Counted from the stretch's first letter, positions 35,780 to 46,314 are shown. The stretch is 64,000 nucleotides of DNA from a bacterium (GCA_035527515.1 DATLAJ010000057.1:16436-80435), one strand, 5' to 3'. Translations and numbers: made by a program. The notes: a model not told the origin generated them from the sequence alone.

Positions 35780-38700
35780 TTGAATAAGCAGTTCGTTCAC
35801 CTTCACGTCCACACAGATTACAGCGTCCTCGACGGGATGTGCGCAATCGACAAGCTCGTCAGCAAGGCGCTAGAGTGGAAGATGCCCGCAATCGCGATAA
35901 CAGACCACGGCAACCTGTTCGGGGCGATCGAGTTTTATCAGGCATGCACCGCCGCTGGCATAAAGCCGATAATCGGCTGTGAGGTCTATGTTGCGCCTCG
36001 TGGGATGTCGGACCGGGACAGCCAGATGGACAGGCAGACCGAGACCTCGCACCTTGTGCTCTTGGCGAGGGACTTCGAGGGTTACCTGAACCTCGCCAAG
36101 CTCTCATCCGAGGCATACATCAACGGCTTTTTTTACAAACCCAGGATCGATAAGAGGCTATTGGAGCAGCACTCATCGGGGCTAATTGGGCTCGCCGCCT
36201 GCGCCAAGGGCGAGGTGAGTCGGTTTCTCAAGCGCAGCGAGCACAGCAAGGCGCGGGCGGCCGCGGCCTACTATCAAGACCTCTTCGGCCCGGGCAACTT
36301 CTTCATCGAGATAATGAATAACTGCGCCGTTCAGAGGGAGCTGATGGGCCGGCAGGTCGCGCTGGCAAGGGAGATGAACATCCCGCTGGTTGCGACGAAC
36401 GACTGCCATTACGTTGAGAAGAACGACGCCAGGGCCCACGATGCTCTGCTTGCATTGCAGCAGAAGAAGAAGGTCGTGGACGAGGACCGGCTCAAGTTCC
36501 CGACCGAGGAGTTCTACTTCAAGTCGCCGGGGCAGATGTTTAGCGAGTTCGCGGAGTTTGCTGATGCTCTTGAGAACACGGTGCGGGTGGCCGAGATGTG
36601 TGAGGATAACATCCTGGCGCCGGCATTGGGCCGGTATCTCACGCCGGAGTTCAAGGTCCCCAACAGCTATGATCTCGACAGCTATCTAGTGCATCTGGTG
36701 AGCGACGGCCTGAACAGAAGATTGGCTGCGCAGAAGGAGCGGATGAGCGCGGAGGAGCTCGAGCGACTCGCAAGAGAATATCGCGAGCGCCTTGAGATGG
36801 AGATGGGCGTGATACGTGAGACCAAGTTTGCTGGCTATTTTCTGATCGTCTGGGATTTTATTCGTTTCGCTCGCGAGCAAGGCATCTCGGTTGGCCCTGG
36901 CCGAGGCTCTGCTGTTGGCAGCCTGGTCTGTTACTGTCTTGGCATCACCGACATCGACCCGATCAAGTATGGCCTGTTGTTCGAGCGCTTCCTGAACCCG
37001 GAGCGGATCGGGATGCCGGACATTGACATCGATCTCTGTCAGGAGCGTCGGGAGGAGGTTTTCAAGTACCTTCGAGACAAGTATGGCGAGCAAAACGTGG
37101 CACAGATAATCGTGTTCCACAAGTTCAAGACCGATTCGGTGATCTTGGACATGGCGCGGGTGCTATCGATCCCTTCTCAGAAGGCAAGCCTTGTCAAATC
37201 ACTTATCCCGCCGGGCATGAAGTTGGAGGACGCCATTGAACAGGTGCCAGGCCTTGAGGCCTCGATGAGGGAGGACCCGCAGGTAGCCCAGCTAGTCGAT
37301 ATGGGGCGGAGGCTAGATGGCCTGACGAGGCACGTTGGCAAACACGCCTGCGGCGTCGTCATCTCGCCCAAGCCGCTCTCGGAGACCATCCCGCTCTATA
37401 AGCCATCGGATAAAGACGAGATAATGACGCAGTTCCACATGGAATCGATCGGGGAGCTTGGGCTTCTGAAGATGGACCTCTTGGGGCTGAAGACACTAAC
37501 CATGATCACAAGGTGTGTCGCCCTGGTCGAGGAGAGCCGTGGTATCAAGATCGACATCACTCAGATTCCGCTCGACGACAAGGACACGCTCGGGCTCTTT
37601 GTGTCGGCCGACACTATGGGGGTGTTCCAGTTCGAGAGCTCCAGCATGAGAAACCTTCTGAAACAAATAAAGCCAGATTGCTTCGAGGACCTCGTCGCCT
37701 GCAATGCTCTTCATCGCCCCGGCCCCATGAAGTCCGGGATGGTTGAGGATTACGCAGAGCGCAAACATCGCCGGCAGAAGATCGACTACCTGGGGTTTGA
37801 CCAGCTGAAGGATGTCCTGGCCGAGACGAACGGCGTTGTTGTCTATCAGGAGCAGGCAATGCTCATCTCCAACGTGATCGCTGGTTTCACCTATGGTCAG
37901 GCGGACGTACTCCGCAGGGCAATGGGCAAGAAGAAGATGAAGGAGATGGAGTCGATGCGCAAGAAGTTCGTCTCTGGCGCCGTGGAGCGCGGGACGGACG
38001 AGAGGCGCGCTGACAAGCTGTTCGACCTTTTGGCTGGCTTTGCCGAATACGGCTTCAACAAGTCTCACTCGACAGCCTACGCCTACCTCGCCTATCAGTG
38101 CGCCTACCTAAAGGCGCACTATCTCCCTGAGTTCGTGGCGGGCATCCTGAGCATCAACCGCGGCGACTATGCATCCTTGCGCTCAAAGCTGGCCGAGCGC
38201 CGCGGGCTGGGCATAACGCTTCTTCCGCCGGACATCAACAGAAGCAAGGCCGACTTCTCGGTCGTCGAGGGCTCGATCCTCTTTGGCCTATCCGCTATCA
38301 AGGGGATCGGCCAGGGAGTCGTCTCGGAGATTATCGCCGCCCGCGATGAGGCCGGCCCGTTCAAGTCAATGATCGATTTCTGCAAGAGAGCGCCTCAAGG
38401 GGTTGCTAAGCGGAACGTCCTTGAGAGGCTCATTCAGGCCGGCGCCCTTGACAGTTTCGGGCTATCGAGAGCGCAGCACACAAAGATGATTGACGCCGCG
38501 CTGAGCCTTACCGCGGCGTCCCGCGACGAGCAGGAGAGTGGGCAGCAGACGCTCTTTGGTGGGATGCAGGTCGGAGCTAAGGACGCGTCGGAGATCGCTC
38601 CGCCAGAGGTCCCGGATTGGGATATTGACGAGCTTCTCGCCAAGGAGCACCAGGTGCTGGAGGCGTATCTCTCTGGCCACCCCCTGGAGAGATATGCCTC

Positions 38701-39295
38701 GCTCCTCAAGAAGTTCACGGTGCGGCCGATAACGGAGGTTATCGAAAACGCCGGGTCGCTCAAGCCGGGCGAACGTGTTCGACTTGCGGGCGTGGTCATC
38801 GAGAAGACTATCAAGACGACGAGAAACAAGGAGAGAATGGCCATCGTGCTCGTTGAAGACCTCACTGGTCTGTTCCGGGTCGTGGTTTTCCCCAACCTTT
38901 ACAGGCAGATAGCGGGGCGCTTAAGCGAATCGGTTCCGCTGTCCATAACCGGGACAGTGAAGGTCGGGAGCTCTGAGAACGATGAGGGCGACACTGTCGA
39001 GATATTCGCCGACGAGATATTCCCGCTGGATAGGCTTAGAGAGCGGTTCCTCCAGGAGATAAGAGTCAAGCTCACATCGCGGCTTGTCAATCAAGAGCAG
39101 CTGAGGCTTTTGCAGGATGTCGTCAGGAGCTACCCCGGCCAGTGCGCCTTGTCCATTCAGATGGAGCAGCTCGAGAGCAACGGGATCGATTCAGTCGTCA
39201 TCCTGACCGGCGAGAGCTATCGCGTCTCACCGTCCGAGGCGTTCCTCGAGCGGCTCAAAGGTATTGGCTCGGTCATTGAGACCATCGAGATATAA
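35780..39295 (+). CDS. dnaE: DNA polymerase III alpha subunit
   Basis: Replicative polymerase. The N-terminal PHP domain is HLHVHTDYSVLDGM; the polymerase core has GRGSAVGSLVCYCLGI and GMPDIDIDL with catalytic Asp414 and Asp416. A helix-hairpin-helix region (FGLSAIKGIGQGVV) and an OB fold (VRLAGVVIEKTIKT) follow. The length of 1171 aa is typical of DnaE type 1. The start is TTG at 35780 behind GGGGGA. It stands alone between envelope genes. Confidence 0.97.
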   Translation: MNKQFVHLHVHTDYSVLDGMCAIDKLVSKALEWKMPAIAITDHGNLFGAIEFYQACTAAGIKPIIGCEVYVAPRGMSDRDSQMDRQTETSHLVLLARDFEGYLNLAKLSSEAYINGFFYKPRIDKRLLEQHSSGLIGLAACAKGEVSRFLKRSEHSKARAAAAYYQDLFGPGNFFIEIMNNCAVQRELMGRQVALAREMNIPLVATNDCHYVEKNDARAHDALLALQQKKKVVDEDRLKFPTEEFYFKSPGQMFSEFAEFADALENTVRVAEMCEDNILAPALGRYLTPEFKVPNSYDLDSYLVHLVSDGLNRRLAAQKERMSAEELERLAREYRERLEMEMGVIRETKFAGYFLIVWDFIRFAREQGISVGPGRGSAVGSLVCYCLGITDIDPIKYGLLFERFLNPERIGMPDIDIDLCQERREEVFKYLRDKYGEQNVAQIIVFHKFKTDSVILDMARVLSIPSQKASLVKSLIPPGMKLEDAIEQVPGLEASMREDPQVAQLVDMGRRLDGLTRHVGKHACGVVISPKPLSETIPLYKPSDKDEIMTQFHMESIGELGLLKMDLLGLKTLTMITRCVALVEESRGIKIDITQIPLDDKDTLGLFVSADTMGVFQFESSSMRNLLKQIKPDCFEDLVACNALHRPGPMKSGMVEDYAERKHRRQKIDYLGFDQLKDVLAETNGVVVYQEQAMLISNVIAGFTYGQADVLRRAMGKKKMKEMESMRKKFVSGAVERGTDERRADKLFDLLAGFAEYGFNKSHSTAYAYLAYQCAYLKAHYLPEFVAGILSINRGDYASLRSKLAERRGLGITLLPPDINRSKADFSVVEGSILFGLSAIKGIGQGVVSEIIAARDEAGPFKSMIDFCKRAPQGVAKRNVLERLIQAGALDSFGLSRAQHTKMIDAALSLTAASRDEQESGQQTLFGGMQVGAKDASEIAPPEVPDWDIDELLAKEHQVLEAYLSGHPLERYASLLKKFTVRPITEVIENAGSLKPGERVRLAGVVIEKTIKTTRNKERMAIVLVEDLTGLFRVVVFPNLYRQIAGRLSESVPLSITGTVKVGSSENDEGDTVEIFADEIFPLDRLRERFLQEIRVKLTSRLVNQEQLRLLQDVVRSYPGQCALSIQMEQLESNGIDSVVILTGESYRVSPSEAFLERLKGIGSVIETIEI

Positions 39296-39361
39296 CGCCG
39301 AATTAGCATTCCCGGCCGCGCACCGCACCTTGCGGGTCGCTCATCTGCTACGGGCGCTGGC

Positions 39362-41716
39362 ATGAGCCGAGCCAGACCGATAACTGCTCTCGCCCAGGAC
39401 CTGGCTGTCCTGGGCTGTCTCCTCGTTATGCCGGTGTTAATGACACCTCAAGCCGCACAGCCCTTTGTTCGGCCCAAGTGGTTGGCTCTGGAACTGGCCT
39501 CTTTCGCTGTTCTCGTCCTGTCTGCATTTGACAGGCGGAGACGCTCTGCGCCGCTCATGGCCGCTCCGCTCGACCTGTGTGCCCTACTGCTTCTACTCGC
39601 GCTTGGCCTCGCCTCGGCAAGGTCTCTCGGAACATGGACAGGATTGCAGTCTCCCGCTCACATACTCGCACTTTGGGTCATATACCGGACCGTTGCGCAG
39701 GGGAACCTGTCTCACGAGCCTCGAAAGCTCTTTACCGTGGCGCTTGCCCCGGCGCTTTTCTTGTCGCTCGGTGCCATTGCAGCGGTTTTTCTGCGCGATC
39801 AATCAGCCTCGCTTCTTAGCGCTGCGCTGCTGGGTCACGGCAATTACGCTGGGCAGTGGGGCGTGCTCATCCTGCCGATCTCAGCTGCGCTATTCCTGTC
39901 GGTTTCTGGCAAAGCCAAGACCCTCCTTGCCGGCATCGCTTCCGGACTCATCTTGAGCTATCTTCTCATCTCAAACTGCCGAGGGGCGTGGGTCGCTCTG
40001 GCGGCAGCGACAGCTCTCGTGTTGCCTCTTCGGCGAGCCCGGCGAGCATTGAGAGCGACCTCCGGAAAGCGACTCCTGGCGCTGGGCGCGATCGCTGCCT
40101 TATCACTCTTATTCTCCGTCAAGGCTGGCTTCTTAGGCGATCGGCTGCGCTCTTCTTTCGGGCCCAGCGACACGGGTATGAAGTTCAGAAAGCTCACCTG
40201 GAAAAGCACACTAAACATGATAGCGTCCGAGCCACTCCTAGGCGTTGGCTCCGACAGCTTTGCCGCCTATTACCCGCTCTATCGCTCGGACAAGGAGCGA
40301 TCGCTGTTTACGGAGAGAAGGTTCGTTAAAAGCCCTCACAACAGCTACCTACTTGCAGCGGCAGAGGCGGGCCCCCTGGGTCTTTTTGCGATCATCTTCT
40401 TGGCCGGTGCGGCCCTTCGAGTGTCGCTTGCATCGGTCAATCGTGCGGCTGATGAGGACCGGATGTTGAGAGCAGGGGCGGCGGTGGCGGTCTGCGGAAC
40501 GCTCATTCACACTGCCTTCAGCTTCAATCTGGAGAGTCCGGCCCCGGCGTTTTACTTCTGGGTGTTGGCGGGCGTTCTGTCCTCGCGAGCGAGGTCGGAC
40601 AGCGCGTGTAGGCCAGCTTCTCGCCGAAGGCAGGCTACAGGCTTGGGTCTCATACTGCTGGCTGCCGCGTTTTTGGGCACGGTATCTTTCGTTGACGCTG
40701 AAAGGATCGTGGCCTCAGCTGACGCACGGGCCGGCTCATCGGACAAGCAAGCCGGGGACCTTGCCCGGGCCGAAGAGAGCTTCCGCGCATCGCTGCGACT
40801 GTGGCCCGAATCGGCCAACACGTGCCAGCTGTTAGCAAGGGTGATGATGCAGAAGGGCGATCTGGATGCCTGCCGGAAACTCAACGAACAGGCGCTCGAT
40901 GTCTGGCCCTACTTCCGGGACTCGCTGCTGGACCTCGGCCTCGTAAACTGGCGGCAAAATAGGCTTGAGGAGGCGGAGATGTTCATGAGGAAGGCGCTCG
41001 ATGTCGATCCTGCCTTTATGAGGGGTCGCATCGCCCTGGGCAACCTATTCGCCTCGCATGGGGACTATGGCTCTGCGATCGAGCAATACAAGTGTGCTCT
41101 TGGCCGCAGATGGTCGCGAGAGCAGGCGCTCTACTACATCGCGGCCGCCAATGCGGCCCAGGGAAAGATGCAAGAGGCACTGCTGGCGGCGGAGAAAGTA
41201 GCCTCGAGCAAGCTACTGTTTCTCGACAAACAACTCACGGCCTCGATAACGGCGGAGACTATCCTGACCACACTATCCCCCGGAGAGAAGTCCTTTTATA
41301 TTGTCGCAAGGGACCGCGACCTGTGGCCCGTCTGGAAGAGCAAGACGCCGGGCAGAGCTCGGATTGAGGCATCTCCGCCCACAGTCAAGCTGTTGGTACC
41401 CTCGGACGGTGTAACCATTCGCACCCGATCGGACGGCGGAATTATAGAGCTCCGGTTCAGGAGGGTGAAGGACTCCCGCGTTCAGGTCTATTCGCTTGCC
41501 GTGGACGAACACGGCGTCGAGCAATCGTTCGATTTCCTTGCCGATGCCGAGTTCCACTCGAAGGCGCTCGCTCTTTATGGTCAGATTCTGGCCGCTCTGG
41601 GCGAGACTGACGAGGCAAAACAGATGCTGCGCGATGCGCTCAGGATAGACCCAAGCAATGCCCAGGCCCGCCAATCGCTGTCCGCAGAACAACAAGCACA
41701 TGAGACGAGGGATTGA
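39362..41716 (+). CDS. O-antigen ligase-like polytopic protein with TPRs (784 aa)
   Basis: Residues ~1-430 carry about eleven hydrophobic segments. HGNYAGQWGVLILPISAA and the large loop with GVGSDSFAAYYP are Wzy_C/O-antigen-ligase features. Tetratricopeptide repeats follow (~450-600, ~730-780; e.g. EEAEMFMRKALDVDPAFMRG). Such proteins ligate polymerised glycan to a lipid or, in the PglL branch, to protein. TPRs outside the membrane part suggest acceptor recruitment (inference). The ATG at 39362 is 66 nt after dnaE with no evident Shine-Dalgarno. Confidence 0.85.
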   Translation: MSRARPITALAQDLAVLGCLLVMPVLMTPQAAQPFVRPKWLALELASFAVLVLSAFDRRRRSAPLMAAPLDLCALLLLLALGLASARSLGTWTGLQSPAHILALWVIYRTVAQGNLSHEPRKLFTVALAPALFLSLGAIAAVFLRDQSASLLSAALLGHGNYAGQWGVLILPISAALFLSVSGKAKTLLAGIASGLILSYLLISNCRGAWVALAAATALVLPLRRARRALRATSGKRLLALGAIAALSLLFSVKAGFLGDRLRSSFGPSDTGMKFRKLTWKSTLNMIASEPLLGVGSDSFAAYYPLYRSDKERSLFTERRFVKSPHNSYLLAAAEAGPLGLFAIIFLAGAALRVSLASVNRAADEDRMLRAGAAVAVCGTLIHTAFSFNLESPAPAFYFWVLAGVLSSRARSDSACRPASRRRQATGLGLILLAAAFLGTVSFVDAERIVASADARAGSSDKQAGDLARAEESFRASLRLWPESANTCQLLARVMMQKGDLDACRKLNEQALDVWPYFRDSLLDLGLVNWRQNRLEEAEMFMRKALDVDPAFMRGRIALGNLFASHGDYGSAIEQYKCALGRRWSREQALYYIAAANAAQGKMQEALLAAEKVASSKLLFLDKQLTASITAETILTTLSPGEKSFYIVARDRDLWPVWKSKTPGRARIEASPPTVKLLVPSDGVTIRTRSDGGIIELRFRRVKDSRVQVYSLAVDEHGVEQSFDFLADAEFHSKALALYGQILAALGETDEAKQMLRDALRIDPSNAQARQSLSAEQQAHETRD

Positions 41717-41758
41717 GCCTTGTGTGTCCGTCCTGTGATCTCTCGGCCTGACCTGCGC

Positions 41759-43126
41759 TCAGAAGGTGTCCTTGAGCGTGGCGACGCTCATCCCGATGTC
41801 TATGAGCCAGCCAATAGCGAAAAACAGTATCAATGATGCGGCCACAATCGCTCGCCTCTTGGCCAGCCGGTCTGAACCCGCCCTCCTGACGTCCGAGAGT
41901 ATCTCCTTTCGCCTCAGGATTGCATACGCTGCGAAGCAGCAAAGAAAAGGCAGGAGCGGATACCGCTGGCGATAGAATAGGAAAGCCACGAATGCGATGG
42001 CGCTAAAGTAGCCGAAAAGGACAAGTATGAGTTTGAGGTAGAGGTTCTCTTTTTTCATATACACGAAGCCGATCACGGCAAGGGGCAGCAGGAGCAGAAA
42101 CGGCAGGCCCATGTATGGTCCGGCGAGGGGAAGCAGCCATTTGGGCACAATGCCATAGTAGCCCTGACGAAGGTTCACGAAGAACGTCCGCTCCAGCGAG
42201 TATAGGTTCCACTGCATCCTGACGCCCTTGAAGACGAACAGGTGCGGGTTATGAAATATCCATTTGAGCGCGAGCTTCTGGCAGACCTTGCCCAGCTTGA
42301 GCTCGTCTATGTGACCATTTCGGTCCGTCGCCAGCCTGTCCGCCTCATCCTCGCCCGGCTCATCCGACAAGTTGCGAATGATGTAGTAGATACCTGAGTG
42401 GTTGTGCTGAAAGAAATCCCAGCCGACCTTGGTGTTAATTGGGACGAAGGCGTCGAGAACGACGTAGTTGCGGATAGTCCACGGAACGACCGTGGCCAGC
42501 ATCAGCAGCGTTACGAGGATGCTTTTTTTGATCATCTCCCTGTCTCGTTTGAAGATGAGAAAGAAGCCGATAACTAGCGGCAGGTAGAATAAACTGATGC
42601 TGCGCACAAGAGCGGCAATGCCAAAGAGTAGGCCTGCGGCGACGAGGCTCGGCCACGAGGCGCCCTTGAGCGTCCGCACAAAGAGGAGCATCGCCAGCAG
42701 AAAGAAGAATAGGAAGACGGTCTCAGTTTGCATTAGGTCGGCGAACTGGACAGACTGGGGGTAGAAGGCGAGTATCCATGCGCCGAGTTTGGCCACCCTT
42801 TGGCCGAACATGTGCACGCCGAGCAGGTATGCAAGGACGACGCTGAGCGCCCCAAGCACAGCCTGAATCAACCTAACCGCGAAAAAACTGTGGCCGAAGA
42901 GCCAATATACGCCGGCGAGGAAGAAGGAGTATCCCGGTGGGATAAACGCCCGGTAGCCGCGCTGCTGAACGCAGAGAAACCCCTTGCCAGCAAGCATTGA
43001 CCGGGCCGCATAGTCGTAGCCGTTCATCTCGTGAACGAGCTTCACGTCGGTGTGAATAAAAACGAGCAAGAGCCGCACGATCAGCGAGGCCAAAAAGAGC
43101 CAAAGCACCGCCCTATTCTTGACCAC
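41759..43126 (-). CDS. Family 39-type (ArnT/PMT-like) glycosyltransferase (455 aa)
   Basis: About ten hydrophobic segments. The first outer loop has YDYAARSMLAGKGF and FIPPGYSFFLAG, typical of lipid-carrier-dependent GT-C enzymes such as ArnT and PMT_2. A later Lys/Glu motif region lies in the loop near residues 245-300. It transfers a sugar from a polyprenyl phosphate on the outer face of the inner membrane; the acceptor is unknown. The start is GTG at 43126 with GGGAG 6 nt upstream. It converges on the O-antigen-ligase gene. Confidence 0.85.
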   Translation of the reverse strand: MVKNRAVLWLFLASLIVRLLLVFIHTDVKLVHEMNGYDYAARSMLAGKGFLCVQQRGYRAFIPPGYSFFLAGVYWLFGHSFFAVRLIQAVLGALSVVLAYLLGVHMFGQRVAKLGAWILAFYPQSVQFADLMQTETVFLFFFLLAMLLFVRTLKGASWPSLVAAGLLFGIAALVRSISLFYLPLVIGFFLIFKRDREMIKKSILVTLLMLATVVPWTIRNYVVLDAFVPINTKVGWDFFQHNHSGIYYIIRNLSDEPGEDEADRLATDRNGHIDELKLGKVCQKLALKWIFHNPHLFVFKGVRMQWNLYSLERTFFVNLRQGYYGIVPKWLLPLAGPYMGLPFLLLLPLAVIGFVYMKKENLYLKLILVLFGYFSAIAFVAFLFYRQRYPLLPFLCCFAAYAILRRKEILSDVRRAGSDRLAKRRAIVAASLILFFAIGWLIDIGMSVATLKDTF

Positions 43127-43591
43127 TCGTAGCTCCCAGTGTCAATCCGTTGCTCAACTGTTCATCCGCCCAGCCGTTGTCAATGCTTGATGGAGCGAGA
43201 TTCTTAGCCTCCCATGGCTCCCGTTTGACATGGGACCCCGCCGGCGCTGAGGCGAGCGGCACGAGTTGGGCGCAGGCCGGTATGTTACAACTGGCGGACT
43301 ATGTGCGTCGATGTCGATATGGTATGAAAACACATTCTGATTACACGTCAATCAGGCTCAGTTTTCAAGCGCAACGCGGCATAGCTTCGACCCATTAACG
43401 ACGGCGGTAACATGCGTTCCTCACGGGTCAACGGAGGGGCTTCGTCTAGGCTGCTCGCTCTCTATCGTTGGGCGTTGTCGCGGCGGCCATGATTGGATTT
43501 TGTGAACACCTTTGAGTTACAGCCACATGCTGGTATTCTCTGAAACGGTCTATTGCGAATCTGCCTTTTTGGTTGATCGGGAGATACGAGA
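43127..43591 (+). other. 465-nt gap with promoter region of the epimerase fusion gene
   Basis: No gene seen. A possible promoter is TTGAGT (43512-43517), 16-nt spacer, TATTCT (43534-43539). A GGGAG 8 nt before the TTG start at 43592 serves as ribosome site. Confidence 0.35.
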
Positions 43592-45754
43592 TTGCAGGGC
43601 AAAAAAATACTCGTTACGGGCGGAGCGGGCTACCTCGGCTGCCTGCTCTGTCCGCTACTCATTGAGCGAGGCGCCCAGATCCGGGTCTTTGACCGGCTCT
43701 ATTTTGGCGAGAGCGGCCTGCTGAGCGTTTTGCAGCGGGACAGTTTCGAGCTAGTCAAGGGGGACGTGCGGTCGATAGAGAAGTTCCCTTGGCTTCTGGA
43801 CGATGTTTGGGCGGTAGTGCATTTGGCGAGTTTGGCGAACGACCCATCTTGCGACCTCTCGCCGACTATGGCCGAGCAGATCAATCACGTAGGGACAGTG
43901 AAGCTCGCTCAGATGGCACAGTCGCGGGGGGTCGAGCGGTTTGTTTTCGCGTCATCTGCGAGCGTTTATGGGGCGTGTGGTGACAAGTTAGTGAGCGAGG
44001 TGTCGCCGCTTTCGCCGGTCTCGCTTTACGCCAGGCTCAAGATCAAATCGGAGCGGGCGCTTTTGGGGATGTCGGACGAGCACTTCGCCGTCACGGTGCT
44101 TCGGCAGGCGACGCTCTATGGGTATTCACCGAGGATGCGTTTTGACCTCGCGATCAACCTGATGACGCTGAGCGCAGTTGAGAAGCACGAGATAATCGTG
44201 ATGGGCGGCGGCGCACAGTGGCGGCCGTTTCTGCACGTGAGGGATGCGGCGATTGCGATTGCGACTGTTCTTTCCGCCGAGCGGAATTTGGTGGATTCCG
44301 AGGTCTTCAACGTTGGCTCAAACGAGCATAATTTCATGATTCGGGACCTGGCGGAGATAGTGGCCGCGGAGGTTCCCGGGACTAGGATTAAGGTTGCGCC
44401 GGACGACGCCGATAGGAGGTCATATCGAGTTAGGTTCGACAGGATCAAGGAAAGGCTCGATTACAGGGCCAGCTTGTCGCCAGCTGAAGGGGTGAGTGAG
44501 ATCGTAACGGCGATGCGGGAAGACCGTCTGTCCGAGCCTTACAGCAGCAGATACTTCAACGTCATACACTTGAAGCACTTGATGAACATCCCCGTCGCTG
44601 AGGGTGGCGAGACTTCGAGGACCACCATGCTCAAGAACCGGCTGCCGGCGATCAGCAGCTCGGACAGGGAAAGGCTTTCGGACCGGCTGAAGAGCGTGGC
44701 CGACGGCCAACTTGGAGACCCGATCGGTGGTTTCGAGAGCTCGCTGCGCGAGACGTTCGAGGTCTCGGCGGCGCTATTGCTGCACTCGCACTACCTCGCT
44801 CTTCTAGGGGCTTTCTCGCTTCTGGACCGCAGTTCATTCAAGCGCATTATCGTCCATCCCTTTGCGGATGCGAGGGTCTATGCCGCCGCCTCGCAGCTGG
44901 GGTTGAGCCCGATAATCTGCGAGATCGATGAGCGGACGCTGTGCTTTGACCTGGCCAAGCTTGAACAGCACGTAGAGAAGGGTGTTTCGGCCATCGTGGC
45001 TGGTTCCATACTCGACGTGCCTGAACCGCTGGAGACGCTCCAGTCGATGGCGGACGAGGCGCGGTGCGCGCTGATTGTTGACGCACACAATCTTTTGGGC
45101 GCGACCGTTCTTGACAGAGACATCGCGTCTTATGGGTCGGTTGCGGTGCTTGACTTTGGGGTCGATCAGACCGTAACCACGCTTGGCGGCGGTGCCATGT
45201 TGCTGGACGATCCGTCACTGAAAGAGCGGGTTTGGGACTTTCTCGCATGTCGTCTAGCTGAGGGTCCCCAACCGTTTGTGCAGAGGCAGCTGGGGCTAGC
45301 CCCGCTCTCTGCAATGCTGGGGGCATCGAACCTCGAGCGGCTGTACGACACAGCGGCAACCTGTCGCAACTTGCAGGCCGTGTATGACGAGCTGCTATCG
45401 GATTCCCCCTATGTCCGGACCGCTCATCCGCTCGAGGGAACACAGCGATCAGGCAGCCGCTATCCCGTGTTCGTTGATTTTCACAAACTAACCCTTGATG
45501 CGTGGCGGGTCGAGCAGCTGATGATAGCGGAGAAGGTCGAGGCCTCCCGACCGGGAGATTGTGCGGTCCAGATGGCGATCGCAAGGTCGCGCGGCCAGAC
45601 CAGGAAGCGGCCAACCAATATCTCACCAGTGGCGGCGGGATTGCTCTCTCAGCTCATCTTTCTCCCACTTTACTCGGGTATGACAGCCGACGACGTTGCC
45701 GATGCCGCCCAGGCTTTGCTGAAGCTGATAAGCTACTTCGTTCGCTCAGAATGA
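43592..45754 (+). CDS. NAD-dependent sugar epimerase/dehydratase fused to aminotransferase-like domain lacking the PLP lysine (720 aa)
   Basis: Residues ~1-320 are an extended SDR: ILVTGGAGYLG binds NAD, SSASVYG carries the catalytic Ser region, and Tyr146/Lys150 (LYARLKIK) complete the triad. Residues ~350-715 resemble DegT/DnrJ/EryC1/StrS sugar aminotransferases: IVDAHNLLGA matches the cofactor-Asp segment, and DFGVDQTVTTLGGGAML aligns to the SF..xK.LTTGEGG loop. The pyridoxal lysine position is Gln526, so normal transamination is unlikely. The C-half may be a PLP-free scaffold or a repurposed enzyme. The start is TTG at 43592. No other nucleotide-sugar gene adjoins it. Confidence 0.8.
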   Translation: MQGKKILVTGGAGYLGCLLCPLLIERGAQIRVFDRLYFGESGLLSVLQRDSFELVKGDVRSIEKFPWLLDDVWAVVHLASLANDPSCDLSPTMAEQINHVGTVKLAQMAQSRGVERFVFASSASVYGACGDKLVSEVSPLSPVSLYARLKIKSERALLGMSDEHFAVTVLRQATLYGYSPRMRFDLAINLMTLSAVEKHEIIVMGGGAQWRPFLHVRDAAIAIATVLSAERNLVDSEVFNVGSNEHNFMIRDLAEIVAAEVPGTRIKVAPDDADRRSYRVRFDRIKERLDYRASLSPAEGVSEIVTAMREDRLSEPYSSRYFNVIHLKHLMNIPVAEGGETSRTTMLKNRLPAISSSDRERLSDRLKSVADGQLGDPIGGFESSLRETFEVSAALLLHSHYLALLGAFSLLDRSSFKRIIVHPFADARVYAAASQLGLSPIICEIDERTLCFDLAKLEQHVEKGVSAIVAGSILDVPEPLETLQSMADEARCALIVDAHNLLGATVLDRDIASYGSVAVLDFGVDQTVTTLGGGAMLLDDPSLKERVWDFLACRLAEGPQPFVQRQLGLAPLSAMLGASNLERLYDTAATCRNLQAVYDELLSDSPYVRTAHPLEGTQRSGSRYPVFVDFHKLTLDAWRVEQLMIAEKVEASRPGDCAVQMAIARSRGQTRKRPTNISPVAAGLLSQLIFLPLYSGMTADDVADAAQALLKLISYFVRSE

Positions 45755-45848
45755 GTGGACGCGTTTTGGGCCTGGCCGAGACGGCCGTTGGCTCTCACCG
45801 GACGAGTATGCTGCATACCAGCCACGTTGAGGCACCGCTTTCGGGTGA

Positions 45849-45877
45849 TTGACTCACCCCGGGCGTCTTATTATAAT
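45849..45877 (+). promoter_or_regulatory. Strong sigma70 promoter
   Basis: TTGACT (45849-45854), 17-nt spacer, TATAAT (45872-45877). An inverted repeat GGGTGA (45843-45848)/TCACCC (45854-45859) overlaps the -35 and could be an operator or the tail hairpin of the upstream gene. It would drive the Fic remnant, the DUF4145 gene and aspS. Confidence 0.7.
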
Positions 45878-45943
45878 TTAGCGGCAGAATCATAATAACG
45901 ATCAGCGCAATTACAAAATTTTTAATAAGCGAAAGTGGCAACA

Positions 45944-46183
45944 ATGAAGAGAGCGAGTGGGAATTATATCACTATTTCAAGAACTGGGGGTGAAGAGTGC
46001 CATGCCTTCGTGCCCTACCCGCTGCCTCCGAAGCCACCTCTTGAGATTGATGGCGATCTCCAGGACCTAATTGATCGCGCCCTGCTTGCGCTGGGCCGCC
46101 TCGACTACAGGTGCAGCGATTGTCCCTCGGCGTCAGAAATAATTGGACACGTCATTGAAGTTGCGTCTGCTCCTTGTATGTAA
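45944..46183 (+). pseudogene. Fic-family protein remnant, N-terminus only
   Basis: Residues ~4-52 (YITISRTGGEECHAFVPYPL, PPLEIDGDLQDLIDRALLAL, GRLD) read like the N-terminal domain of Fic/DOC AMP-transferase-type proteins. After GRLD (about base 46108) the sequence is unrelated and stops at 46183, so the inhibitory and catalytic HPFxxGNGR parts are absent. I find no continuation in other frames. A GTG at 45935 is an alternative start. It is probably a deletion remnant that has kept a strong promoter. Confidence 0.7.
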
Positions 46184-46314
46184 CCGAAAGGACATAGACT
46201 ACCCGCCTTCGAGGCACGTCAACGTGGTGTTCAAGAAGGCCCGAAGGCTGACAGGCCAGTCCGAGAGACGGCGAAGCTGGGATTTGAAGCAGACGAAAGT
46301 GGAGGTAATCACCG

